64,000 bases of DNA from Stomatobaculum sp. F0698 (lineage in GTDB: Bacteria > Bacillota > Clostridia > Lachnospirales > Lachnospiraceae): contig NZ_CP130060.1 of assembly GCF_030644385.1 (NCBI RefSeq), positions 1,922,001 through 1,986,000 of the forward strand, read 5' to 3'. The notes beneath the pieces were generated by a model, which was not told where the DNA came from, made no database searches, and was given only the letters and a program-made list of their open reading frames with translations. This document shows, one piece after another, positions 54,418-62,433 of this stretch (within the stretch, counting starts at the first letter, position 1; each line of letters begins with the position of its first letter). A program made the translations under genes and the position numbers.

Positions 54418-55361
54418 CCGAGCACCAGCTTTGCCGCGCCGTAGATGCCGGCGTCGTTGCCGAGCTCCGCGAGCACCACGCGACCGCGGTTCTGAGAGAT
54501 CTTCATATAGCGGTCGTAATAGACTCTGATTTTGTCGAGCAGGTAAGCCCCCGCCCGGGATACGCCGCCGCCGATGATAAAGATCTCCGGGTCTATGGTC
54601 ATAGCGAGCATGTCAACCGTCTCCCCAAGATACTTGGCGACCGTCTCCATGATTTCATCCGCGAGGGCATCGCCCTCCCGTCCGAGGTCGCAGACATCCT
54701 TCGCCGTCAGCTTGTCGCCGAAGGCGCGGAGGCCGCTCTCCCGCTCCTTTTCTTTCGAGAGGCGGCGTTTCGCCTCGCGGACAATGCCGGTGGCACTCGC
54801 AATCTGCTCGAGGCAGCCCACCGCCCCGCAGTTACAGGGCTCGGTCTCGCCGTCCCGCACATGAATGTGTCCGATCTCGCCCGCGAGACCGTGCTTTCCG
54901 GTCACGATTTCGCCGTCCATGACAATGCCGCCGCCGACACCGGTTCCGAGTGTAATCAGCACCGCATTCGCCGCGCCTTCGCCGCCGCCGCGCCACGCCT
55001 CACCGAGCGCAGCGACATTGGCATCGTTGCCGACCTCAACGCGAACACCGCCGAGCAGTTCGGAGAGCTCGCGCGCCGGGTACATCTCCCGCCAATTCAG
55101 GTTGACGCAAACCTCCACATAGCCGGTCGGCTGCACCGGCCCCGGAACGCCGAGTCCCACACCGATGAACTCTGCCTTTCCGTGAAAGCTCTCATCCATC
55201 GTCTTTCGGATACTCTCTGCGATATCCGGTAAAATACGGCTTCCGTTATCGCTTGTATCGGTCGGGAAATCCCATTTCTTGATGAGCGTCCCGTCTTCCC
55301 GAAACATTCCCAACTTGATTCCGGTTCCGCCGACATCTACGCCGATGCAAATCTTCTCCAT
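54414..55361 (-). CDS. glcK: ROK-family glucokinase
   Basis: The 315-aa enzyme phosphorylates glucose with ATP. N-terminal phosphate loop GVDVGGTGIKLGMF (7-20), GLGVPGPV, sugar-binding NDANVAALGEAW, ATP loop LGTGVGGGIV, GEIGHIHV with metal His, and the ROK zinc motif CNCGAVGCLE. Length and order are typical of Gram-positive glucokinases. It lies 16 bp after the beta-propeller gene and overlaps the metallo-hydrolase gene by 4 bp. Confidence 0.93.
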   Translation of the reverse strand: MEKICIGVDVGGTGIKLGMFREDGTLIKKWDFPTDTSDNGSRILPDIAESIRKTMDESFHGKAEFIGVGLGVPGPVQPTGYVEVCVNLNWREMYPARELSELLGGVRVEVGNDANVAALGEAWRGGGEGAANAVLITLGTGVGGGIVMDGEIVTGKHGLAGEIGHIHVRDGETEPCNCGAVGCLEQIASATGIVREAKRRLSKEKERESGLRAFGDKLTAKDVCDLGREGDALADEIMETVAKYLGETVDMLAMTIDPEIFIIGGGVSRAGAYLLDKIRVYYDRYMKISQNRGRVVLAELGNDAGIYGAAKLVLG

Positions 55362-55377
55362 GTTTCTTCCCCTCCGC

Positions 55378-56529
55378 TCACTTTAGTTTTACTTCTTTGA
55401 TGTGCGAGGCCCCGAGCCAGAGGTAGCGATTTTCCCCGGGACGGCGCACGGCGCGCACCAGAGAAAAATCCACGTTTCCGCTGAACTGTTTGGTGCCGTT
55501 CTTTAAGAAAATGGTCAGGGTATCGCTCCCGAGCAGGAACACGGTTCCCTTGTCCACAAAGGAGGCGCTGTAGTGCTCACCGAAGTTCGCGTGCATCACC
55601 CGCTCTCCGCTGCTGTTGTAGAGTTCTATGCGGTACGGCCCGTTTTTGGACACCGTATCGTTCAGGACTATGCCCACATAGGATCGGTCGAAGCAGAGCG
55701 AGCGTATCTCCTCCTCCGCCTCGACGGAGCTGTAGCCCTCCACCTTCTGTTCTCCGACCCGGAAGAAGAAGAGCCCGCGTGTGGAAGCCGCAAAGGCGGT
55801 TCCGTTCTGCAGGTAGCGCACCTCCGAGATCAGATTTTTCCCGGCAAAGGGTTCCACGCCGCCGCGCATCGGCCCCTTGCCGCTGCTCTCTTTCTCCGAG
55901 AAATCGTAGGCCGCCACCTTCCCGTGGAGCACGCCGCCCTCGAGATAGGCAACACCCACTATGACCTGGCTGCCGTCATCCGAGAGGTCAAGCGCCGTAA
56001 AGAAACCGTCGCCCTCAAGCAGCGCCTTTACCGTGATGTCGAGCACCGTGCCGTCCGGGTTGTAGAACTGAATATAGCTCGCAACGCTGTCCTCTTCGAG
56101 CGTCGCGACAATGCCGCCGGCCGAAATCGAAGCGCTGTCCAAACTTCGCTCCGTGCGGCATTCGCCGATTTTTCCGTGCTTCTCATCAAAAATCTGCAGG
56201 GTGTTTCCGGTGCGGTCCGCAATGACCGCATAAGCCCCGTTGACATCGATGACCGGGTCCTTCATCTCAAAACTCGAGGACCAGTAGGTCTCGTTCTTTT
56301 CGCCGATATAGCTGACGCCGTCCTTCGAATACTTGAGAAAACCTCGCTTGAAGGGCTCGTAACCGACCAGGCTGCCCTGACTCACATCCTGCTGGTTCAG
56401 CACCGCATAGGCGCGGTAACTCTTACGCCCGTGGTAGATGTTCCACGCAACCAGCACCGTAAGGAGGCAAGCCGTAATCCATATCAGTCTGCGCCAGTCC
56501 TTTTTCAGCGTGTTTGTTTCACCCGCCAT
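55378..56529 (-). CDS. Membrane-anchored beta-propeller protein (DUF5711-like)
   Basis: The 383-aa protein has an N-terminal anchor (RLIWITACLLTVLVAWNIY, about 14-32) and an extracellular region of repeated four-strand units: SFEMKDPVIDVNGAYAVIAD, TLQIFDEKHGKIGE, FTALDLSDDGSQVIVGVAYL and IRSLCFDRSYVGIVLND. The pattern suggests a WD40/YncE-like propeller and resembles DUF5711 proteins of clostridia. No enzyme motif. It starts 2 bp after the coiled-coil membrane protein gene, so the two probably form a unit at the membrane. Confidence 0.75.
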   Translation of the reverse strand: MAGETNTLKKDWRRLIWITACLLTVLVAWNIYHGRKSYRAYAVLNQQDVSQGSLVGYEPFKRGFLKYSKDGVSYIGEKNETYWSSSFEMKDPVIDVNGAYAVIADRTGNTLQIFDEKHGKIGECRTERSLDSASISAGGIVATLEEDSVASYIQFYNPDGTVLDITVKALLEGDGFFTALDLSDDGSQVIVGVAYLEGGVLHGKVAAYDFSEKESSGKGPMRGGVEPFAGKNLISEVRYLQNGTAFAASTRGLFFFRVGEQKVEGYSSVEAEEEIRSLCFDRSYVGIVLNDTVSKNGPYRIELYNSSGERVMHANFGEHYSASFVDKGTVFLLGSDTLTIFLKNGTKQFSGNVDFSLVRAVRRPGENRYLWLGASHIKEVKLK

Positions 56530-56531
56530 AT

Positions 56532-57635
56532 TCAGGACTCCTGTCGGTTCCGGTACTGTTCTACAGCCTCCGCCAAATTGGTTGCCGTTCCGTTATCCAT
56601 GATATTCTTTAGCGCCTCGAGTTTTTCCTCCGACATGAACTCCTTGCCGAGCAGGGGTTCATACGTTTCCGCAAGGCGGAGGGCCGCTGCCTGCCGCTCT
56701 TTGCCGATCTCGGTCAAGCGGCTGTGGGTCTCTTCGTACGCACTCTTCTTCTGTGTGATGCGCGGCTCTGCCTCTCCGCTGAGTTCCTTCGCAATGAGTC
56801 CGCAGGTTTCCGCTTCGAATTTCTGCATCGCGGCCTGCTTCTTCCGCTGGGTCTCCTCAAGCTGCTGCTCCGCCGCGGAAATCTCACTGTCGTAGCTGTC
56901 CAGCGCATAGGGCTCATCGCTCTTATCGCGCTGAATGCTCTTCTTTAACTTCTTGAGCTCTCGCGCAAGCTGCATAAGTTCGTTCTGCATGCGACGCCCC
57001 TCTTTCAGGGTCTCCAGGTAACGGAGCTTGGAGCGCGTGCCGATGGCCGTGTAGATGCCGCCGATTACCACGATATCCGCAATGTAAATCAATATCAGAG
57101 CCGGTATATTGCGCAAGTGCTCGGGCAGCGCAAAGAAATAAATGCCGCAGGGCAGCGCGACAAAGAGAGCTGCGACAAAGAGCAGAATCTTCATCCACTC
57201 GGCGAAGTGCTGCGGCCAGTAGAGCGCATAGTAGAGTTTGGAGCGGAATATCGAGGGAACCCCGTTCTTCCGAAACAGTTCGCGGAGTGTGCGCTTGATT
57301 TCTGTCCGCTTATCCTCGAGCGGCGCGGATTCCGACGCAATTCTCTCCTGCTTGCCTATGCTCTTTGCTCTCTCTTTCTTGGACTGCGCCCGCTTGACGG
57401 CATCCCGCTCCCGCGCGATTTCGTCGTCAAAGTTATCGCTGAGCTCTTTTCTGCGGTTCTGCACGGTGCGCTCGATGTTGTCCTTGAGGCTCTGCTCCTC
57501 CGCCATGAGTTCCTGACGGCGCTCCGCTTCCTGCACACCGAGCTCTTCCTCCTGCTTTCGAAGCTCTGCCTCCTCGATTACCGCCTGACGCGCTTCCTCG
57601 AGGAACTTACTGTAATCCATACCCGATTGTTCCAC
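56532..57635 (-). CDS. Coiled-coil membrane protein of unknown function
   Basis: The 367-aa protein has a long Glu/Lys/Arg coiled coil (about 1-130: EEARQAVIEEAELRKQEEEL), two adjacent spans (about 150-175 and 182-200: ILLFVAALFVALPCGIYFFAL and LILIYIADIVVIGGIY) and a second coiled coil (about 210-330), both ends cytoplasmic. The GTG at 57635 is chosen because AAAGGAG lies 6 bases upstream; the first ATG (57620) has no such site. It is first gene of the operon with the propeller protein, glucokinase and metallo-hydrolase. No family recognised. Confidence 0.75.
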   Translation of the reverse strand: MEQSGMDYSKFLEEARQAVIEEAELRKQEEELGVQEAERRQELMAEEQSLKDNIERTVQNRRKELSDNFDDEIARERDAVKRAQSKKERAKSIGKQERIASESAPLEDKRTEIKRTLRELFRKNGVPSIFRSKLYYALYWPQHFAEWMKILLFVAALFVALPCGIYFFALPEHLRNIPALILIYIADIVVIGGIYTAIGTRSKLRYLETLKEGRRMQNELMQLARELKKLKKSIQRDKSDEPYALDSYDSEISAAEQQLEETQRKKQAAMQKFEAETCGLIAKELSGEAEPRITQKKSAYEETHSRLTEIGKERQAAALRLAETYEPLLGKEFMSEEKLEALKNIMDNGTATNLAEAVEQYRNRQES

Positions 57636-57660
57636 CCAAAACTCCTTTCTAAGCGCCGCA

Positions 57661-57689
57661 TTGCATTTGCGCCGCGCTTCCGCTACGAT
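57661..57689 (+). promoter_or_regulatory. Promoter of 88-aa protein gene
   Basis: TTGCAT (57661-57666), 17-bp spacer, TACGAT (57684-57689). Start near 57696, leader about 40 nt with GGAGG before ATG 57734. Confidence 0.55.
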
Positions 57690-57733
57690 AGACGGACAGC
57701 TAAAACTCAACTTGCAGATGCGGAGGTAAGCTC

Positions 57734-58000
57734 ATGTTTCGTCTCTCCGGAAAATGTGTCCGGCACACCAAAATAGTTCTCAGCGCTGTCATCGGCGATG
57801 AGAGTTCCGAAAAAAGCCGTACCGAAAAGGTGCTCGGCGCCGTCACCGCCCTCGCCGCGGAATTCGACCTCCCCTCGCCGCTCTGGCTTGAGAAGAACAT
57901 CCGTGACTTTAAGCGCCGCGCGCGCACGCACTTTACTTCCGATAATTTTCTCGAACCTCTCCCCTTCGACTATCTGGAGATTGAGGTAATCGAAGAGTAA
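57734..58000 (+). CDS. Small hypothetical protein (88 aa)
   Basis: MFRLSGKCVRHTKIVLSAVI begins a soluble protein with TEKVLGAVTALAAEFDLPSP, WLEKNIRDFKRRARTHF and an acidic end LEIEVIEE. GGAGG precedes the ATG and a plausible promoter lies upstream, so it is probably real although an opposite-strand frame also exists. No family recognised. It lies alone, divergent from the coiled-coil operon, and its stop codon is only 2 bp from the convergent mtnN stop. Confidence 0.65.
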   Translation: MFRLSGKCVRHTKIVLSAVIGDESSEKSRTEKVLGAVTALAAEFDLPSPLWLEKNIRDFKRRARTHFTSDNFLEPLPFDYLEIEVIEE

Positions 58001-58002
58001 AC

Positions 58003-58698
58003 TCAAAGCGCTTTCAGCATGCGGAGCGTGAGCTTTAAGAAGTTCTCGATGGCCTGCGCCGTAAATTCCGGATAATTCTCCGTCGCCTTCATATCCGCCT
58101 GATCGGAGATGGCGCGAATTACGAGATAGGGCACGCCGTAGAGGTGGGCCGTGTGCGCAATCGCGGCGCCCTCCATCTCACAGCAGCTGCCGTGAAAGTC
58201 GCGGTACAGCTCTTCCTTCTTTTCCCGGCTCGCGACAAAGAGATCTCCGGACACCACGCGTCCCGTGTGCACCGTGACGCCGGAAGCAAGCTCCTCTTCG
58301 CAGGTCTTCGCGAGTTCCAGAAGTCTTTGATCCGCCGGAAACACACTGGTCTCCATTCTCGGAATCACACCCTTCTCATAGCCGAAGGCCGTGACATTAA
58401 AATCATGCTCCAGGCAAGCCGTCGAGAGCACAATGTCACCGAGCTTTACCTCCGGCGCAATACCGCCCGCAATGCCGGTATTCAGGATGCAGTCCGCATG
58501 AAAGCGCTCAATCAAGATGCTCGCCGCAACGGCAGCGTTTACCTTGCCGATTCCGGAGCAGACCAGCGCAACCTCTTTCCCCTCGATTTTTCCCGTCAGA
58601 AAGCGCATACCCGCGCGTACTTCTTCTTTTGCCTCGGCAAGCCGCGCCGCTAGGCCGCTCACCTCTTCTTCCATCGCCCCAATGATACCAACCGTCAT
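58003..58698 (-). CDS. mtnN: 5'-methylthioadenosine/S-adenosylhomocysteine nucleosidase
   Basis: The 231-aa enzyme cleaves adenine from MTA and SAH. MTVGIIGAMEEEVSGLAARL starts the fold, GIGKVNAAVAASILIERF and NTGIAGGI form the phosphorylase-type core, CCEMEGAAIAHTAH contains the ribose-binding Met-Glu, and RAISDQADMKA the catalytic Asp. The ATG at 58698 follows AAAGGAGG; an upstream extension of 17 codons is not family-like. Convergent with the 88-aa gene, divergent from murG. Confidence 0.95.
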   Translation of the reverse strand: MTVGIIGAMEEEVSGLAARLAEAKEEVRAGMRFLTGKIEGKEVALVCSGIGKVNAAVAASILIERFHADCILNTGIAGGIAPEVKLGDIVLSTACLEHDFNVTAFGYEKGVIPRMETSVFPADQRLLELAKTCEEELASGVTVHTGRVVSGDLFVASREKKEELYRDFHGSCCEMEGAAIAHTAHLYGVPYLVIRAISDQADMKATENYPEFTAQAIENFLKLTLRMLKAL

Positions 58699-58716
58699 AA
58701 TGCCTCCTTTGCCGCC

Positions 58717-58745
58717 TTGAGATAATGCCCTCCGCAGAGTAAAAT
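58717..58745 (+). promoter_or_regulatory. Promoter of murG
   Basis: TTGAGA (58717-58722), 17-bp spacer, TAAAAT (58740-58745). Start near 58752, leader about 40 nt with AAGGAGAGG before ATG 58793. Confidence 0.65.
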
Positions 58746-58792
58746 ACAAGACATAGCTTTCTTCATCTTACCCTGTAAGGAGAGGTTCGTAA

Positions 58793-59866
58793 ATGAAAAA
58801 AATCGTTCTGACCGGCGGCGGAACCGCAGGTCACGTCACACCGAATATCGCCCTGCTCCCGGCGCTCCGCGAAGCCGGCTTTGAGGTCCTCTACATCGGC
58901 TCCTACGAGGGCATGGAGCGCAAATTAATCGAAGAGACCGGCACTCCCTACCGCGGCATTTCCTCCGGAAAACTGCGCCGCTATTTCGACTGGAAGAACT
59001 TCACCGACCCCTTCCGCGTGTTGAAGGGTTACGGCGAGGCAAAGGCCATTCTGCGCGACTTTCAGCCGGACCTCGTCTTTTCGAAGGGCGGCTATGTCGC
59101 CGTGCCCGTGGTGCGCGCCGCAAAGCGCCTCGGCATTCCCGCCGTGATCCACGAGTCGGATATGACACCCGGACTCGCAAACCGCCTCTCCTACAGTGCG
59201 GCGACCAAAATCTGCTGTAACTTCCCGGAGACACTTTCTCTGCTCCCGAAAGATAAGGCCGTGCTCACCGGCTCTCCGATACGCGCCGAACTCCTCTCGG
59301 GCAGTCGCGAGGCGGCTTATGAACGAACCGGCTTTACGCCGGAGCGCCCGGTGCTCCTCGTGATCGGCGGCAGTCTCGGTTCCCGCGCGGTCAATGCGGC
59401 CGTCCGCGAGGCGCTTCCGGACCTCCTGAAAGAGTTCCAAGTGCTGCACATCGCGGGCAAGAATAATCTGGATCCAAGCCTTTCCGAAACCCCGGGCTAC
59501 CGCCAGTTTGAGTATGTCTCCGAGGAATTAAAGGACTACTTTGCCCTTGCGGACATCATGGTGAGCCGCGCGGGCGCCAATGCCATCTGCGAAATCCTGG
59601 CGCTCCGAAAGCCCAATGTGCTGATTCCGCTCTCCGCAAAGGCAAGCCGCGGCGACCAGATTCTGAATGCCCGCTCTTACGAAAAACAGGGCTACTCCCG
59701 CGTACTCGAGGAAGAAGCCCTGTCGCGCGAGGCCCTGCTCGCCGCTGTGCGGGAAACCTATGCGGACCGGGCGCGCTACCTCGCCGCAATGGAAGCGGGC
59801 GGCAGCGCGGACGGTGTAGCTCAGGTCATGTCTGTGCTGAACAGCGTGACTGCCGGTCGCCGGTAA
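58793..59866 (+). CDS. murG: UDP-GlcNAc:undecaprenyl-PP-MurNAc-pentapeptide GlcNAc transferase
   Basis: The 357-aa GT-B glycosyltransferase makes lipid II at the inner membrane face. The N-terminal loop is TGGGTAGHVTPNIALLPAL, then FSKGGYVAVPVVRAAKRLG, IPAVIHESDMTPGLANRL, the second glycine loop LLVIGGSLGSRAVN, and the donor-sugar site SRAGANAICEILALRKPNVLIPL. Its 3' end overlaps the convergent rhomboid gene by 46 bp, and no terminator is visible there. It is unusual that it stands alone and not in a mur/fts cluster. Confidence 0.97.
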   Translation: MKKIVLTGGGTAGHVTPNIALLPALREAGFEVLYIGSYEGMERKLIEETGTPYRGISSGKLRRYFDWKNFTDPFRVLKGYGEAKAILRDFQPDLVFSKGGYVAVPVVRAAKRLGIPAVIHESDMTPGLANRLSYSAATKICCNFPETLSLLPKDKAVLTGSPIRAELLSGSREAAYERTGFTPERPVLLVIGGSLGSRAVNAAVREALPDLLKEFQVLHIAGKNNLDPSLSETPGYRQFEYVSEELKDYFALADIMVSRAGANAICEILALRKPNVLIPLSAKASRGDQILNARSYEKQGYSRVLEEEALSREALLAAVRETYADRARYLAAMEAGGSADGVAQVMSVLNSVTAGRR

Positions 59867-60435
59867 AGCACGACCGCGAGCAGAAAACCGACCAGCAGAC
59901 CGCCCGCATGCGCCGCGTTGTCAACCCCCTCGGTGAAGAAGCCGCTCAACAGCATCATGCCCGAGAAAAAGAGAAGGTTGCGGATGCGGAACTCCTCAAA
60001 GCGACCGCTGTTTCTGATGAGTACCCAGATCAGGCCGCCGAGCACGGCGAAAACCGCGCCCGAGGCACCCGCGCTGAGTACCTTCTGCCCCATAGCTACC
60101 TCGACCGCGAGGGAAGCGGCCGAGGCGCCGACAGCCGAAAAGAGGTAAAAGATCAGGTATTTCACATGCCCCAGCGCGTGCTCCAGACTGTCACCGGTCA
60201 CAAAGAGAACAAACATATTGTTCCCGAGATGCCGTATGCCGAAGTGCAAAAAGGCAGCCGTGAGCAATCTCCAGTACTCATGTTTCTCCGTGAGATAAGG
60301 CGTATAGCTTGCGCCTAAGCGAAGCAAAATCTCATCGTCCCGCAGGCCGCCGTGCAATGCGACATAAAGAAACACCAGTACATTCACAAGAATCAGGAAA
60401 TCCGTGACCGGCGCATTTCGTCTTTTCCCGTACAT
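59821..60435 (-). CDS. Rhomboid-family intramembrane serine protease
   Basis: The 204-aa protein has six membrane spans. Catalytic Ser125 sits in SAGASGAVFA and His176 in DNAAHAGGLLVGF; ALLHF-type loop TAAFLHFGIRHLGNNMFVLF holds the conserved His and Asn pair. It cleaves membrane proteins within the bilayer. The ATG follows the HIT gene stop by 4 bp with no clear ribosome-binding site, so translation is probably coupled. Its last 46 bp overlap the convergent murG. Confidence 0.93.
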   Translation of the reverse strand: MYGKRRNAPVTDFLILVNVLVFLYVALHGGLRDDEILLRLGASYTPYLTEKHEYWRLLTAAFLHFGIRHLGNNMFVLFVTGDSLEHALGHVKYLIFYLFSAVGASAASLAVEVAMGQKVLSAGASGAVFAVLGGLIWVLIRNSGRFEEFRIRNLLFFSGMMLLSGFFTEGVDNAAHAGGLLVGFLLAVVLYRRPAVTLFSTDMT

Positions 60436-60439
60436 GGTT

Positions 60440-60856
60440 TCAAAGCGCCTTGCGTATGCTCTCGGCAGTTGCCTTCAGTTCCTCTGCCTCTGCCTTTCCG
60501 GGCGTCCACGCGACCATCTCCGGACCGCCCTCATAGCGCGGTATCACATGGATGTGGAAGTGAAACACCGTCTGACCGGCCGCCGTGCCGTTGTTCTGGA
60601 CAATGTTAAAGCCCGCGGCACCGAGTCCCTGCTGCATGGCCTTGCCGACCTTGCCCGCAAGCGAAAACGCCTCGCCCGCAGCCTTTTCCGGAAGCTCGGT
60701 GATGTCGCGATAGTGCTCTTTCGGCAGCACCAGCGCGTGCCCCTCGGACGCGGGGCCCAGATCCAGAATCACGCGAAAGCCCTCATTCTCACAGATTTCC
60801 GTCGCCGGAATTTCTCCGTTTGCGATTTTACAGAAAATGCAATCGTCTTGTCTCAT
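60440..60856 (-). CDS. HIT-family nucleotide hydrolase/transferase
   Basis: The 138-aa protein has a zinc-type CIFCKIANGEIPATEI start and the histidine triad HFHIHVIPR (His99, 101, 103), with LDLGPASEGHALVLPKEHY between. This is the HinT-like branch acting on nucleoside phosphoramidates or dinucleotides. AGGAGG precedes the ATG. Followed by the coupled rhomboid gene. Confidence 0.94.
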   Translation of the reverse strand: MRQDDCIFCKIANGEIPATEICENEGFRVILDLGPASEGHALVLPKEHYRDITELPEKAAGEAFSLAGKVGKAMQQGLGAAGFNIVQNNGTAAGQTVFHFHIHVIPRYEGGPEMVAWTPGKAEAEELKATAESIRKAL

Positions 60857-60890
60857 CCTTATGCCTCCTCTTTCCGTGCAAACAAACTTG

Positions 60891-60930
60891 CCGCAGTGTT
60901 GTCTTTACTTTACAGCACTGCGGTTTTTTT
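60891..60930 (+). terminator. Strong plus-strand terminator without an adjacent plus-strand gene
   Basis: CCGCAGTG pairs with CACTGCGG and the stem extends through a U-G wobble to TGT/ACA (12 bp), followed by T7 on the plus strand. The nearest plus-strand gene upstream is murG, 1 kb away, so the site may end a murG transcript that is antisense to the rhomboid and HIT genes. Confidence 0.75.
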
Positions 60931-60939
60931 GTCCATTTC

Positions 60940-61212
60940 GAGGAGAAGTATCTCTGCCGCTGCTCTCACGCCTGCGCTTTCGCACTGCCGCTGCTTTCAT
61001 TCTGCCTATACTTTCATTCTGCCTCCGTTTTCGCCCTCCACCTGTATTTCTCCGACTATCCTTCCTTTTTCCCTTCTCCGTGACTTCGCGCTGTCTCTCA
61101 CCCGCCTTGCGATTTTCTCGACGGCAAAAATTATTTTTATTTTTTTTTTGAAAACACCGAACCTTTTTGCTCTTTCAACCGTCCTTCATACTGTAAGACG
61201 AAAGGAGAGCTT
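60940..61212 (+). other. Pyrimidine-rich leader region of the Tad locus
   Basis: No gene. The 14-mer ctttcattctgcct occurs at 60994-61007 and 61011-61024 around a TATACT (61007-61012). A TTTTATTTTTTTTTTG tract lies near 61136-61151 and AAAGGAG before ATG 61213. No confident -35 could be assigned. Confidence 0.45.
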
Positions 61213-62433
61213 ATGAAGTCCTTGGAAGTACTCTGCGCTTCACTGCGTGAACGCTTGTCCGAGACCCTTTGCACCCTGCCGGATCTGAGCGACGACGCAC
61301 TCTTTGCTGTGATCGATGACGCACTCGCCGGTCTTTCTTCCGAGCGTCTGCTCTCGGTCGCGGAGCGTCTGTCCCTCCGCAGCTCTCTTTTCAATTCCTT
61401 TCGCAGGCTGGACATACTCCAGGAACTCCTCGACCGGAACGATGTCACGGAAATCATGGTAAACGGCAAGGACCGGATTTTCATCGAACGGCGCGGCAAG
61501 ATAGAGCGCTGTGACCTTCGTTTTTCGAGCGAGGAACAGTTGGAGGACTTGATTCAGCGCATTGTGAGCCGCGTAAACCGCAGCGTCAATGTCTCCATGC
61601 CCATTGCGGATGCGCGTCTTCCCGACGGCAGTCGTGTCCACGTTGTGCTGCCGCCGATCTCCCTCGGCGGTCCCGCTGTCACCATACGCAAATTTCCGGA
61701 GCCCATCACCATGGAACGCCTGATTGGCTACGGAACGCTGACCGCGGAGGCCGCCGCCTTTCTCAAAAAGACCGTCGCAGCCGGCTACAACATCTTTATC
61801 AGCGGCGGCACCAATTCCGGCAAGACGACCTTTCTGAACGCGCTCTCCGCTTTCATCCCGGCCTCGGAGCGCGTCATCACCATAGAGGATTCCGCGGAGC
61901 TGCAACTTCTTCACATCGAAAATCTGGTGCGCCTCGAGACGAGAAATCGCACGGCGGAAGGCGAAGGGCAGGTGCGAATTTCGGATCTGATACGCGCAAG
62001 CCTTCGCATGAACCCGGACCGCATCATAGTCGGCGAAGTGCGCGGCGCCGAAGCGCTCGACATGTTGCAGGCCATGAACACCGGCCACGACGGTTCCCTT
62101 TCAACCGGGCACGCAAATTCCGCCGCCGATATGCTGACGCGACTCGAAACCATGGCGCTCGGCGGTGCCAATCTCCCGCTGGAAGCCGTTCAGCGACAAA
62201 TTTCCGGCGCCCTGGATCTCATTGTCCACCTCGGCAGGCTGCGCGACCGGAGCCGCCGTGTCCTGTCTGTCTCGGAAGTCGGAGGCATCAGTCATGGGAA
62301 AATTCAAGTTCACGAACTCTTTGCCTTTCGGGAAGAAGGCGCGCAAAGCGGCGACAAATGCAACGGGCGGCTTATCCGGGTCGGCAGTCTCAAAAACCGC
62401 GGTAAACTCGCGGCAGCCGGTATCGAACTATGA
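61213..62433 (+). CDS. CpaF/TadA-type secretion ATPase
   Basis: The 406-aa type II/IV secretion ATPase has an N-terminal domain with DVTEIMVNGKDRIFIERRGK, ARLPDGSRVHVVLPPIS and TIRKF. The motor follows: Walker A SGGTNSGKTTF (about 197-206), Asp box ITIEDSAELQL, Walker B RIIVGEVRGAEALDML and His box GHDGSLSTGHANS. It powers assembly of a Flp/Tad-type pilus. Gene order with TadB- and TadC-like proteins supports this. Its last 140 bp overlap the next gene in another frame. Confidence 0.94.
   Translation: MKSLEVLCASLRERLSETLCTLPDLSDDALFAVIDDALAGLSSERLLSVAERLSLRSSLFNSFRRLDILQELLDRNDVTEIMVNGKDRIFIERRGKIERCDLRFSSEEQLEDLIQRIVSRVNRSVNVSMPIADARLPDGSRVHVVLPPISLGGPAVTIRKFPEPITMERLIGYGTLTAEAAAFLKKTVAAGYNIFISGGTNSGKTTFLNALSAFIPASERVITIEDSAELQLLHIENLVRLETRNRTAEGEGQVRISDLIRASLRMNPDRIIVGEVRGAEALDMLQAMNTGHDGSLSTGHANSAADMLTRLETMALGGANLPLEAVQRQISGALDLIVHLGRLRDRSRRVLSVSEVGGISHGKIQVHELFAFREEGAQSGDKCNGRLIRVGSLKNRGKLAAAGIEL

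Noticed and set aside
57707..58006. Minus-strand frame opposite the 88-aa gene
   Set aside because: No ribosome-binding site; the plus-strand frame has GGAGG at proper distance and a promoter.
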